Notes: generated by a model from the letters alone, not told the origin. A stretch of DNA of 43,245 nucleotides from Candidatus Helarchaeota archaeon (GCA_016840125.1 JAEOSY010000098.1:1-43245), one strand, 5' to 3'; shown: positions 18,817 to 28,444, numbered from the stretch's first letter. Numbers and translations are program-made.

Positions 18817-19593
18817 GAATTCCATTAACTCCTTAAAATTATAATTCCTTAAATTCTCTATCCTATCCTCTGTATTATTCACATGAATCATCATTGATTT
18901 ACTATTCAAACTGAGTTCTAAAATGAGCTTTCGGGCCCAGCGAAGTTTTTTCTTTTTGACTTCACTTGCCAATTCATCCCTTGTTAGATAAGGTTTTGAA
19001 AATCTGCCAATTATATTTCCAAAATCAAACCCAAATAGAACAATAGAAGTTGCCCCAAAATACTCTGCAAGAAACACACACCTATCCCCATCGGTGAAGC
19101 CACCGAAATTTTTTACTTGAGAGAGCGGTTTATGCTGAGTTGTCCCTAGTATAGTTTTAGGGAATAAGGAAATGTTTTGCTCAATTAAATCGATATTATC
19201 TCCATGTGCATGGATAATCACAATAGATCCCATTTTATTCGCAGAAATTAGATCTGAGATTCGCCCATCTAGATCTGTCAAAACAATTTGTGGTGTAATA
19301 TTATTCTCTAATAAGGCAGAGGTAGCCCCATCGGCGGCAATATGGGTGAAATTTTCAAGAGGGAGCGAGGATTTTCTAAGCAAACCCAGATGTTCAGGTA
19401 AAGAAGGCCCACATCCATAAATAAAAATCATATTTTCTTTTATTAATGGTTCTAGGACTTTAAACCTTAATCTATTATCTGTTTTGTGTAAATAGCTATT
19501 GAGAATTTGTGCAGATTCCATGTCCTTATCTGGATCATAACCAAAGTCAAAGAGAATTTTTTGATACCAATTTTCCCATTGGTTCCATTCCAT
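18793..19593 (-). CDS. mptE: 6-hydroxymethylpterin pyrophosphokinase, MptE-like (DUF115), 266 aa
   Basis: Member of the archaeal MptE family (PF01973), which transfers diphosphate to 6-hydroxymethyl-7,8-dihydropterin in folate or tetrahydromethanopterin synthesis. Visible conserved segments in order: IYGCGPSLPEHL, HIAADGATSALLE, VLTDLDGR, IIHAHGDNIDLI, TQHKPL, FGGFTDGDRCVFLAEYFGA and VLFGFDFGN. The acidic and histidine residues of TDLDG and HAHGD are those expected for metal and diphosphate binding. Length fits the family. A pterin C1 carrier would fit with the nearby gcvH gene (glycine C1 metabolism), but the two genes are divergent and this link is inference. Confidence 0.9.
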   Translation of the reverse strand: MEWNQWENWYQKILFDFGYDPDKDMESAQILNSYLHKTDNRLRFKVLEPLIKENMIFIYGCGPSLPEHLGLLRKSSLPLENFTHIAADGATSALLENNITPQIVLTDLDGRISDLISANKMGSIVIIHAHGDNIDLIEQNISLFPKTILGTTQHKPLSQVKNFGGFTDGDRCVFLAEYFGATSIVLFGFDFGNIIGRFSKPYLTRDELASEVKKKKLRWARKLILELSLNSKSMMIHVNNTEDRIENLRNYNFKELMEFLEKSNQY

Positions 19594-19765
19594 AAATTTT
19601 GGTATCTTTCCCCTTCATAAAAGTTTTACTTGATGTAGGTATGAATGTCTCTTAAAAAGTAAAAATTTCAATTTCATACTATTGTAAAAAGCATAAAATT
19701 TTAAAAAGTGTAGGATGACGTTTTTCTATCGGATAAAATCTAGAAAATGTAAAAGGTGAAATAGA

Positions 19766-20179
19766 ATGAAGTATGAAGATTATGATGTTCCAGATGACTT
19801 GAAATATACTGAAAAGCATCAGTGGGCGAAAGTGGAAGGCGATAACATCCGCATTGGCATTACCGATTTCGCCAAGAAGCAATTAAAAGAGATAGTGTTC
19901 GTTGAGTTCATTTCACAAGTAGGCGATGCAATGGACGCTGCATCAGATGAACCCATTGCGACAATTGAATCGACTAAGGCAGTCGGTGAAGTGTTTGCAC
20001 CCGTTTCTGGCGAGGTAGTTGAGGTTAACGAAGCACTTGAAGATGATCCAGATCCTAATCTCTCTGATGCATATGGAAATGGATGGATGTATGTTGTTAA
20101 AGCTTCCAATAAGGATGCTGATCTAGGAAATCTTCTTGATGCTACAGCATACGTCGAGGTAATGAAGAAAGAGGCCTAA
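19766..20179 (+). CDS. gcvH: Glycine cleavage system H protein, 137 aa
   Basis: Lipoyl-carrying shuttle protein of the glycine cleavage system. It shows the full fold: YTEKHQWAKVEGDNIRIGIT, the lipoylation segment ATIESTKAVGEVFAPVSGEVV with the modified lysine in STKAV, and the C-terminal GNGWMYVVKAS. AAGGTGA at 19753-19759 lies six bases before the ATG. No gcvT, gcvP or lipoate-ligase gene is in the window, so the partners must be elsewhere, or the protein acts as a lipoate carrier for other enzymes. T-rich runs after the stop suggest a monocistronic transcript. Confidence 0.96.
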   Translation: MKYEDYDVPDDLKYTEKHQWAKVEGDNIRIGITDFAKKQLKEIVFVEFISQVGDAMDAASDEPIATIESTKAVGEVFAPVSGEVVEVNEALEDDPDPNLSDAYGNGWMYVVKASNKDADLGNLLDATAYVEVMKKEA

Positions 20180-20189
20180 TCTAAATATC

Positions 20190-20228
20190 TCTTTTTTGAT
20201 TTCCCCTTTTTTTCTTCTTTATTTTTTA
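20190..20228 (+). terminator. T-rich termination region after gcvH
   Basis: Several T-runs (six to seven T) interspersed with C in the 50 bases after the stop codon. No stem. Typical of intrinsic archaeal termination. Confidence 0.45.
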
Positions 20229-20296
20229 ACCTGTTTCTCATTTTCCCTAATGATTATATTAAAAAAAACCTATTATAGTAATTGAGGAAAGTAAAT

Positions 20297-21457
20297 ATGG
20301 TAAAAACCTTGAAAAGGCTAGGGCTGATAATAAATCCGATAGCCGGTATGGGCGGATTAGTAAAATAAGATATTTTACTACGTCAAACTGTTGGGCTAAA
20401 GGGAACAGATGGGGAAGAAATTCTAAAAAAAGCTAAAGCATTGGGTTCTACGCCAGTATCTCCCCTTAGAGCTCAAGAAATGCTTAAGAATTTAACTCCC
20501 GTTAAGGATAAACTTCAGATTTATACATATTCCGCTGAAATGGGTGAAAATGAACTAATCGAATCAGGGTTTACTCCTACTGTGGTCGGAACAGCAATTT
20601 CCGGGGAAACAACGTCAGCTGATACTATAAAAGCAGCTAGGATATTAAAAGATCATGATATCCAACTCCTTGTTTTCGTTGGCGGTGATGGAACAGCTCA
20701 AGATATACTAAACTCTGTTAGTCAAGAAATTCCTGTGATAGGATGCCCGAGTGGAGTAAAAATTCATTCCTCATGCTTTGCAGTTAATCCTGAATCATGT
20801 GCCCGAATCATCCTCCGATACTTATGGGAGGAACTCCCTATCAGAGAGGCAGAAGTTATAGACGTCAATGAGGATGCCTTTCGTAATAATCAGTTAGAAG
20901 TCGAACTGAAGGGCTATTTAATGGTACCTTATGAACCGTATCTCCTCCAAGGCGGAAAAATGACAAGCCCTTTGACTATAGATGAAAGTCAGAATCAATC
21001 AATGATTGCAAAGTATGTAATAGAAAACATGGAAGATGATTTTTATTACATCTTGGGACCTGGTACTACGGTCGAAGCCATCGCGAAAGAATTAGAGTTT
21101 GAAAAAACGCTGCTGGGTATAGACGTCTGTCTGAATAAAAAAATCATCGCAAAGGATTTGAATGAAACACAGATATTACAAACTATTTCAACAAATAAAG
21201 CAAAGATAGTCGTATCTCCCATCGGAAATCAGGGGATAATATTAGGTCGAGGTAACTTACAAATTAGTCCCAAAGTTATTCGAAAGGTAGGTAAAGAAAA
21301 TGTCATTGTGATTGCTACACGATATAAACTGTCAAGCCTCCCAAGGGCTTTCCTCAGAGTTGATACTCGAGATGCTGAACTAGATGAAACTTTCAAAAAT
21401 TCCTATATTCGAGTTATTGTTGATTATAATGAGATTCGAATAATTAAAATCAAATGA
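20297..21457 (+). CDS. ATP-NAD kinase-like protein, interrupted by a 30-nt BHB intron (376 aa after splicing)
   Basis: Archaeal ATP-NAD/AcoX-type kinase. From the ATG at 20297 the frame reads LGLIINPIAGMGG, then hits a TAA at 20366. The same frame resumes with VGLKGTDGEEILKKAKALG and later FVGGDGTAQD, the catalytic GGDGT loop, and PVIGCPSGVKI. Family members read NPIAGMGG-x-VGLKGTDG without a break, so about 30 bases are extra. Removing 20357-20386 at the BHB cut sites gives GGA-ACT-GTT-GGG (GG-T-VGLKG) in frame. Without splicing, translation could only restart downstream, for example at the TTG at 20441, and would lose the N-terminal nucleotide-binding strand. Substrate (NAD or another diol) is not certain. 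Stop is TGA; the STT3 gene follows after 140 bases. Confidence 0.85.
20357..20386 (+). other. Bulge-helix-bulge mini-intron (30 nt) in the NAD-kinase-like gene
   Basis: Exon strand GGCG (20351-20354) pairs with CGTC (20381-20384), one pair being G-U. A 3-nt bulge GAT (20355-20357) precedes the inner stem TAGTAAAAT/ATTTTACTA (20358-20366 and 20372-20380, perfect 9 bp, loop AAGAT). A 3-nt bulge AAA (20385-20387) follows. Cuts after the second bulge base (GA|T and AA|A) remove 30 nt, including the in-frame TAA, and restore the conserved GGxVGLKGTDG. The outer helix is essentially missing (one G-C pair), so this is a relaxed BHB. Confidence 0.82.
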
Positions 21458-21597
21458 AAAAAAAAAATCTTACAACAATCGACATATAAACGTACAATAA
21501 GAACCGAACCATTACTTTTTTATGTGAAAAAAAGCCTCTTTGTATAAGACTAAGGTTTTTCCTGTCCCTAGGGTATCAATCAGGATGTGCAGACTGA

Positions 21598-24500
21598 GTG
21601 CCATCGTTCAAAGATAAGCTGATATGGAATTTAAAGAAAATATTTCACAGGCCTACGGTACAAATTGGGAAAGCTAATGTACTCTTGTATATTTCGATTA
21701 TCTTAATTTTTGTTATTGCACTTGTTTTCAGATTATTTCCTATTTTAAAATATACTTCCGAGTTGCGTGCTTTAGATCCATATGTACAATATAAAGCATC
21801 GCAATATATCGTTGACAATGGGCTTGTAGCCTTTTTCAACTGGCATGAATTTATGTCCTGGGCTCCAAGCGGAGTGGCTATGGGACCGTATCTTTATTTA
21901 GGTACTCCTTTCTCAGGAGCTTTCTTCTACTATGTGTTTAATTTTTTTGGTTTCAATATCTCCGTCTATGATACGTGTGTAATAACTCCAGCTATAGTGG
22001 GTGCACTCACATGTATTGTGATGTATTTTTTGGGCAAGGAGCTAGCCGGAAATAAAAAAACCGGCATTCTAGCAGCATTTTTCTTAGCGATTTGTGTGGG
22101 ATTTCAGTCACGAACTATAGCGGGATTCTATGATAATGAGGCAATGGGCTTATTTGGCATAGTCTTGTTTTTCTATTTCTTTATTAAAGCGTTAAAAACA
22201 GGATCAATCTCTTATTCAGTTCTTGCGGGATTTGGATTGAGTATCTTAACAACCAGCTGGGGCGCTTACCAATATATTTGGGATCTTATTCCATTGAGCG
22301 TTCTTTTACTTGTCCTATTAAAAAAATATTCATCAAGACTATTGTTAGCTTATGGTGTCTCATTTTCCATCGCCTTAACGGCGATGGTATTACAACCTAC
22401 TACCGGTTACGAACATTTTCTAACCGGTGAGCCAATGATTAATTATGGGATATTAGGTTTATTACTTCTTATTGAATTTTACAACCGATTTAAGGTCACA
22501 TCCGCCTATGGTTTTATAAAAGATCATTGGCGCGGGATACTCCGAATGGGACTTTTTGCATTGCTAATCCTACTCATTGTTGGGAGCATCACCGGTTCTC
22601 TACAAGGTTTGATTGATACATTAATAGAAGGACCAATAGGTGATTTGTTGCATGGGAGATATTTAGCAGTCCTTTTTCCTTGGACACCAGGATATGTTGT
22701 GCAGTCGGTTGCCGAGCACGCTCCATCTTCTTGGGCCTTATTTTATTATAACTACGAATTTTTGTTGTTTTTATTTCCCTTAGGGCTTTATTTTCTATTT
22801 AAACGATTGTTCGAAGAAGATGTATTTATAATCGTTTTTGGGCTCACAACCGTCTATTTTGCTTCTAGTATGAGTCGGCTTCAAATGGTCTTTGCCCCGG
22901 CATGCTGCTTAATCGCTGCCTTTGGTCTTGCCAGTCTCATTAAACCATTTTCTTTAGTGATTCGGAAAAAATTTGTTACAGTCCGCCGAAGGAAACGGAT
23001 GACTTCAATCGTCACCAGAGAAATAGCCGTCGCCATTTTTTCACTCATGTTCTTTTTTCTACTCTTCACATCAATTCATGGAACTTACAATGCTGCTTAT
23101 CAAATTCAACCCGGTATGGCAAACGATTTCCGTGAAACCTTTGCGTGGATGCGTGCAAATCTCGATTCTACAGCGGTTGTAGTTTCGTGGTGGGATTACG
23201 GTTACCAGACCACTACAGTAGGTGAAGTAACTACTGTGGTCGATAACGGGACCTGGAACAATACAGCCATGGGCATGGTCGGACGTCAGTTTATGGCTGA
23301 TGACGAATTAGAATCAATCGAAATATTAGAAAATGAATGGGATGCCGATTATGTTTTAGTGAGTTGGAGTTATTACTATCCAAATGGTGGTGGAGATGAA
23401 GGCAAGTGGCAGTGGATGATTCGAATTGCCAATCAAACAATTGGTCACACAAAATACGCTATTAATATAGCAGATAGATGGAATGAAACTTCCTACAAAC
23501 CCACACCTGAATTTTTCCAAACTACCCTCTGGAAGATGCTAACCTACGGCGAACCATTCATTGATTATGATCAGGAACCTGGTCTAATAGAGGAACTTCT
23601 AAAGCGAGGATATCCCCTCGGATATTTCGAAGCTCGGCTGAATTGGGCGGATCCATGGATTCCTGGTTCAAGATCTCATTCAGGGCAATGGGAAGATGAT
23701 GATGGTAATTTATGGAAGGATCATAATCCTGCACTGGGAGTAGGTATGCTAGATGATGGAGTGGTTGATTATGATGGAAATGGTGATGATGATACCATTG
23801 GACAATTTGCTAACCTAAAATATTTTTCACCAGTATTCATTTCTTCTGGACATCTGGTAAAAGTCTTTAAAGTAGAGCACGAAAGAGCAGGTTTAAGAGC
23901 TGAAATTACTGAGGATAGTTATCTATATAATAATAGCGTCGCAACTCTTACAGTCAATAATAATGGTTTTCGAGATTTTGATATCGATTCAGTAACAATT
24001 GATGGAAAATCTGTTGAATTTATCCCCTTTTCGGGAGAAACAACCAATGTGAAACCCGGAGAACAAGTTCAATTGAAAGCCTATGGGCCAAATTTACCCC
24101 TGGGAGATATCCTTTCAAATGGGACTGATTATTTAGTTGGAGTGACTGTTAAGGATCAACTTATATACGGACTCGATTATACCGCCACTAAACAATTAGC
24201 AGGTGAGGTGGCTCTTATCACAAATATGACTATTTCTGAATCACAAATTCAAACTTTTTCAAATGATACCCTTCTAGTTCCCATTACAAATACTGGTCAA
24301 GATCTACTTGAAATTGCTTCCATTCAATTAGGTAACGAATCAGTCACGAGTTTTGGAACCTACCACACTTCTTTAGGGGAGAGTCAAATCGATGTTCATT
24401 GTAATTTTACTGAAGCAGGATTTTCGCCAACGAATATAACTGCTACAATGGGTGATCAAGTTAATTTTCACATTACTAACTTAATACCGAGTAGCTTGAT

Positions 24501-26745
24501 CAAATTTGGTCTCACCAATTTTAGTGAGGAAATATTAATCGGATTTAGTCAGACTCAAACCTTGTCACTTGATGCTGATCGCAATGGAACGTTTCCCTAT
24601 TATTGTTATGATATTTTATCACCACCTGGCGATTATACCGTTGGAAACATAACTATTGATTATGCGGCAATTGAAGAAGATTGGGATTATAAATTTATTC
24701 CTATAAACCAGACCCAAACGCTATTCATTTATCCAAATAGAGATCTCCACCCAGATGAATTAATCAACCTTACGATCTCAACAAATGATAATGAAAATGT
24801 AACTCTAAGTTATTCCAATCTCCGGGTTGTATCACCCACAAGTTGCCTTACGCTTTTAAATGCAACTGCATATGCCAATGAAACAGTATTATTGAAGATC
24901 AAGAATACGGGTTCATATAATGAGATTCTCGACCATATTTGGCTCAATGGTGAAATTTTTGATATTTATTCAAACCCCAATCCCCATGGAGTTTCTCTTC
25001 AAAGAAATGATACATCAGAATTCCATCTTGAACTTACACCAGATATCTTAAATCTTAATATCACATCACCCTACGATCCAATACCCTTACAAGCAAATAT
25101 TACAATAGTCCTAGATTCCCGAGTAATGGATCCTGAATCGCAACATGATCCTTCAATACAAGTCATAAATGATTACAATGCGTACAATATAACAGTAGCA
25201 GATGAAATCTATGCTAATGAAACTATTTTCCTTAATGTTACGAATACTGGGTCTGAAAATATTGAAGTTAGTGATTTCTGGGTAAATAATATCAGCACTA
25301 CCACATACGCAGTTCTTGGGTCCTCGGTAATTCTACCTAGCGAATCCAAAATGTTTAATGTAACATCAAATCTCAATTTGAACTATCTTGATGCCGCTCA
25401 AATAATGGTGCGCACATTTGAAGGACCTTATGCATTGATAAATCGAACGGTAGCTCTTTCAGGCAGAATCAATATCACATGGAGTGAAGCCTATCAAAAT
25501 AATGGGACCATCTACCTAAATGTTACGAACTTAGAAAGCACACCTGTGACGATAAAATCAATCTTCATTGATTCAATTGAAGCCCTTGATTTTACTCCAA
25601 TTGATGATTCATTCCAACCCTTACCTAGTATAAATTCTACTATTTCAGGAGATAGTTATCAGCTCTTCAATGTCTCAATGACTCCTTCCCAGTTCGCCTC
25701 TCTGGATGCTAGTGCACCTTTATTAATCAATGTAACAACATATGAAGGAGCTTACAGCGAACATAATGCTACATGGGCTTGGGCAATACAAATTAGCAAG
25801 GTAATGGCTTTCACCAATAATAGCGTGACCGTATTCCTCCAAAACATAGGTCGATATCCAGTAACCGTCCAAGAGATAGGTCTTAACTCTACTGTTACTT
25901 CTTTCATTGTTACTAGTGGAACTGTTACTCTTACTGAAGGAAATAGTTCAATCTTCAAACTAACCTCCACCTCACCCCTATTATTTGGAAATACGCTTGA
26001 AGTTATGGCTATCGCCAACTATACCTCATCCCTACAGAACGTTTCAAACATGTATCAAGTACCATTCATCTTATATAATGGTCCAAACATCACCATCGTT
26101 GAGGGCTGGCCAGATACGTTCGCATTTGATAATATTACTACCTCAAATAATGATACGGTTTATTTAACAGTGATGAATACGGGAAATTTGACCTTTACAT
26201 TAACTAATATTCTATTGAATAACACCCTTCATCAATTTGATAAATTAAATAATCAATCTATTCTAACCTTAGAACCATATCAAACTATAACACTAAAAAA
26301 TCAGTCCATCATTCTTGATATTTCAGCAGATGCTGGCCAATATCTTGAAATAAATGCAACAGCTGATATAATGATTGATGCAACTCACAATTTGAGCACT
26401 TCAATCTTAACTAGAGTCTTCCATGACCAACCCAATATTACCATTTTAGCAAATGCTACATATTATCCGCCGGCTTTTGATGAAACTCACATTACTGTTA
26501 ATTTGATGAATTACGGGAATACAACTTTATCAATCGATCTACAGAATGACATAAAAGTTATTAATGTCACGGACAGTTATGAGTTTAATTTTGACCTAAA
26601 CCATCCAATGGCAACCGTTATTCTCAATCCAGGGCAATCTGAATTAGGAATACTTTTAGCAATTGAAACCAATCCACCAATAGGCGGAGTTTCTATAAAA
26701 ATTCAGGTTAAAGGGCAATATGAAACCATCATTGTAGTGAGTTAG
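21598..26745 (+). CDS. aglB: AglB/STT3 oligosaccharyltransferase with giant repeat ectodomain, 1715 aa
   Basis: Catalytic subunit of N-glycosylation. The first ~480 residues form a polytopic membrane domain with LRALDPYVQYKA (Asp60, metal-binding DxD-like motif), GFYDNEAMG (second acidic motif, about 176-184) and SVAEHAPSSW (EL5 loop). The WWDYGYQ sequon-recognition motif is at about 531-537, followed by an EILENEWDADYVLVSW segment. From about residue 762 it continues for ~950 residues as a chain of roughly eight CARDB/NEW3-like beta-sandwich repeats, recognisable by variants of IFLNVTNTGSENIEV. One segment (about 932-1020) looks like a degenerate cupredoxin. Ordinary AglB proteins are 700-1000 residues. 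The start is a GTG directly after a TGA. The ectodomain has about 50 N-x-S/T sequons by eye count, so it may glycosylate itself. Extracellular face of the cell membrane. Confidence 0.95.
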   Translation: MPSFKDKLIWNLKKIFHRPTVQIGKANVLLYISIILIFVIALVFRLFPILKYTSELRALDPYVQYKASQYIVDNGLVAFFNWHEFMSWAPSGVAMGPYLYLGTPFSGAFFYYVFNFFGFNISVYDTCVITPAIVGALTCIVMYFLGKELAGNKKTGILAAFFLAICVGFQSRTIAGFYDNEAMGLFGIVLFFYFFIKALKTGSISYSVLAGFGLSILTTSWGAYQYIWDLIPLSVLLLVLLKKYSSRLLLAYGVSFSIALTAMVLQPTTGYEHFLTGEPMINYGILGLLLLIEFYNRFKVTSAYGFIKDHWRGILRMGLFALLILLIVGSITGSLQGLIDTLIEGPIGDLLHGRYLAVLFPWTPGYVVQSVAEHAPSSWALFYYNYEFLLFLFPLGLYFLFKRLFEEDVFIIVFGLTTVYFASSMSRLQMVFAPACCLIAAFGLASLIKPFSLVIRKKFVTVRRRKRMTSIVTREIAVAIFSLMFFFLLFTSIHGTYNAAYQIQPGMANDFRETFAWMRANLDSTAVVVSWWDYGYQTTTVGEVTTVVDNGTWNNTAMGMVGRQFMADDELESIEILENEWDADYVLVSWSYYYPNGGGDEGKWQWMIRIANQTIGHTKYAINIADRWNETSYKPTPEFFQTTLWKMLTYGEPFIDYDQEPGLIEELLKRGYPLGYFEARLNWADPWIPGSRSHSGQWEDDDGNLWKDHNPALGVGMLDDGVVDYDGNGDDDTIGQFANLKYFSPVFISSGHLVKVFKVEHERAGLRAEITEDSYLYNNSVATLTVNNNGFRDFDIDSVTIDGKSVEFIPFSGETTNVKPGEQVQLKAYGPNLPLGDILSNGTDYLVGVTVKDQLIYGLDYTATKQLAGEVALITNMTISESQIQTFSNDTLLVPITNTGQDLLEIASIQLGNESVTSFGTYHTSLGESQIDVHCNFTEAGFSPTNITATMGDQVNFHITNLIPSSLIKFGLTNFSEEILIGFSQTQTLSLDADRNGTFPYYCYDILSPPGDYTVGNITIDYAAIEEDWDYKFIPINQTQTLFIYPNRDLHPDELINLTISTNDNENVTLSYSNLRVVSPTSCLTLLNATAYANETVLLKIKNTGSYNEILDHIWLNGEIFDIYSNPNPHGVSLQRNDTSEFHLELTPDILNLNITSPYDPIPLQANITIVLDSRVMDPESQHDPSIQVINDYNAYNITVADEIYANETIFLNVTNTGSENIEVSDFWVNNISTTTYAVLGSSVILPSESKMFNVTSNLNLNYLDAAQIMVRTFEGPYALINRTVALSGRINITWSEAYQNNGTIYLNVTNLESTPVTIKSIFIDSIEALDFTPIDDSFQPLPSINSTISGDSYQLFNVSMTPSQFASLDASAPLLINVTTYEGAYSEHNATWAWAIQISKVMAFTNNSVTVFLQNIGRYPVTVQEIGLNSTVTSFIVTSGTVTLTEGNSSIFKLTSTSPLLFGNTLEVMAIANYTSSLQNVSNMYQVPFILYNGPNITIVEGWPDTFAFDNITTSNNDTVYLTVMNTGNLTFTLTNILLNNTLHQFDKLNNQSILTLEPYQTITLKNQSIILDISADAGQYLEINATADIMIDATHNLSTSILTRVFHDQPNITILANATYYPPAFDETHITVNLMNYGNTTLSIDLQNDIKVINVTDSYEFNFDLNHPMATVILNPGQSELGILLAIETNPPIGGVSIKIQVKGQYETIIVVS

Positions 26746-26769
26746 TTAAAAAATTTAAAATAATTTAGG

Positions 26770-27552
26770 TTACCCAAAATAACTGAGGTCCTTAACATCT
26801 GGGGAAAATTTTTCTTTTAATTTTTTGATGAATTCCTTCTCTTTTTCAATCTCCTCAATGCGCTCTAGCTTTTCTCCCATATCTTTGTCCATTTCATCCA
26901 ATTTAGAGAGGTTAATTTCCAGATCAACTAGTTTTATTATACATTCTAAAAGGGCTTTAGCAGCTTTAGCATCAGAAATAAACCCGGGAGTCTCTCCTAA
27001 TAAGCATAGACCTTGTATGTTATTAAATCTGGCCAATCCTATTAATAGACCTGCTGCTCCAACGATAGGTGAACCGATTTCACACTTTTCTAGAGATAAT
27101 TTCTCTATCCAAGCATTCAATTGCGGATCATTAATAGCCGCGTAGACCTTTGGGGTTTCACCGATATTTGTATTCACATATCCTCCCATGGTAATTATTT
27201 TTTTTACCTTAAATTTCTTACAGAATTCAATGATTAACCCTGCTACTTCATACTGCCCAGAAATCGTTTGAGATTGATAATCTCCTCGCATTATTATTAA
27301 ATCTGACCGATTGCTATCGGAAATGAGAAAAGAGAATTCGTTGTTTAGCACACGTATAATGCCCTCCTCAGAAATAACAACGTGATAAGGGAAATGGGGT
27401 GAAAAAAGAATCCCGAGTTTTTTTGTAGGTAGTTCATTTATTAAATATTCTGCAGCTAACTTTGCTACATTTCCCACGCCGGGTAACCCTACAATTAGTA
27501 CTGGCTCCTTTAAAACTGGTTCTTCAATGTATTTTATAAATGCTTTTTTCAT
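26770..27552 (-). CDS. PAC2-family proteasome-assembly-chaperone-like protein, 260 aa
   Basis: PAC2/PF09754 protein, homologous to eukaryotic proteasome assembly chaperone 2. Typical segments are PVLIVGLPGVGNVAKLAAEYLI at the N-terminus, the central LIIMRGDYQSQTISGQYEVAG and IITMGGYVNTN, and GAAGLLIGLARF followed by LLGETPGF. The last ~45 residues are a charged helix. In archaea this gene is commonly last in the L44e-S27e-aIF2alpha-Nop10 group, as here, though nop10 is absent. It lies 35 bases after aIF2-alpha on the same strand, so it is probably co-transcribed. Archaeal function remains poorly defined; assembly of 20S proteasomes is inferred from homology. Confidence 0.92.
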   Translation of the reverse strand: MKKAFIKYIEEPVLKEPVLIVGLPGVGNVAKLAAEYLINELPTKKLGILFSPHFPYHVVISEEGIIRVLNNEFSFLISDSNRSDLIIMRGDYQSQTISGQYEVAGLIIEFCKKFKVKKIITMGGYVNTNIGETPKVYAAINDPQLNAWIEKLSLEKCEIGSPIVGAAGLLIGLARFNNIQGLCLLGETPGFISDAKAAKALLECIIKLVDLEINLSKLDEMDKDMGEKLERIEEIEKEKEFIKKLKEKFSPDVKDLSYFG

Positions 27553-27587
27553 CGAATAAGATCACTTACTTTCAAGAAATACTTGTA

Positions 27588-28403
27588 CTATTGTTTCTCG
27601 CGGTAGAATTTGGCTTCCCCGTTGTTTTTTTGAATAACACTTATGATTTTTTGGGATACATTATCCATGATTGACTCGGCATTTTTATATCCAGAAGAGA
27701 GCACTTCAATCCGATACTTCGGAGAACCCACTAAATTGATGTTGATTTCTGTACCATCACCTGAGCCGACTTTTACTCCACTTCTGAGGGCATTTTGAAT
27801 TTGAATAATACCATCAGAGCTCTGACACTTGATTTCTACTATTCCAGTTATTTTTACATGAGGAACTTCAACATACGTTTGGGCGATCTCTCCAATAACT
27901 TCAACCCATTTGGCAGGAAGTTGCTTTTGTGTAAGAACTATTTTACCCTTTTGTTTGGTCTCCTCAAAGCCCGTTAGAATATCGCCAAAAATATCTTCCA
28001 TTTTCCAACCTACTTGGTTGTATGCATCATCCAACGTTAGAGTTGCTTCATTAATCTCGTTATATTTATTTACTACCATTTCTAAAAAATTTTCGGCTTT
28101 TTGATGTCGTTTCCAGTGTTTAACCTTATTTTTTTTCATTACCTGTGTTACTCTTCGAAGAGAAAGATCAATATGTCCTTTTCTTTCATTAATACTAAGA
28201 ACCTTTGCAACAATTTTCTGTCGCTCCCTAACGAAATTTCGTATATTTCGAACCCAGCTCGAAGCGACTTCGCTAATATGAATCATCCCCTCTCGGTTCT
28301 CGTATTCATCTAAAATCGCGTAAGCTCCATGGTTTTCGACACGTGATATTGTACCAACTACAAGCTCCCCAAGATCAGGATTGCGCCGTCGACTTTTTAC
28401 CAT
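27588..28403 (-). CDS. eif2a: Translation initiation factor aIF2 subunit alpha, 271 aa
   Basis: Alpha subunit of the heterotrimeric factor that delivers initiator tRNA. The N-terminal S1 domain (PDLGELVVGTISRVENHGAYAILDEY, then EGMIHISEVASSWVRNIRNFV) is followed by the helical domain (DDAYNQVGWKMEDIFGDIL) and the C-terminal alpha-beta domain (GTEININLVGSPKYRIEV). Length is normal for archaea. The start ATG at 28403 gives the usual basic N-terminus MVKSRRR. It follows the intron-containing S27e gene by 41 bases and precedes the PAC2 gene by 35, an arrangement known from many archaea. Confidence 0.97.
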   Translation of the reverse strand: MVKSRRRNPDLGELVVGTISRVENHGAYAILDEYENREGMIHISEVASSWVRNIRNFVRERQKIVAKVLSINERKGHIDLSLRRVTQVMKKNKVKHWKRHQKAENFLEMVVNKYNEINEATLTLDDAYNQVGWKMEDIFGDILTGFEETKQKGKIVLTQKQLPAKWVEVIGEIAQTYVEVPHVKITGIVEIKCQSSDGIIQIQNALRSGVKVGSGDGTEININLVGSPKYRIEVLSSGYKNAESIMDNVSQKIISVIQKNNGEAKFYREKQ

Positions 28404-28444
28404 TCTTGTTCGTCCATTTTTTTTTATTTTAAAAGTGTAAGAAC

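Noticed and set aside
20357..20386. Programmed ribosome bypassing or simple stop-codon read-through in the NAD-kinase-like gene
   Set aside because: A hairpin inside a coding gap recalls phage T4 gene 60, but there are no matching take-off and landing codons, and the BHB geometry with correct cut sites explains the gap fully. The same geometry recurs in two other genes.
20441..21457. NAD-kinase-like gene starting at TTG 20441
   Set aside because: The same frame upstream encodes the conserved VGLKGTDG and, beyond the intron, NPIAGMGG with an ATG; a start at 20441 would discard them.
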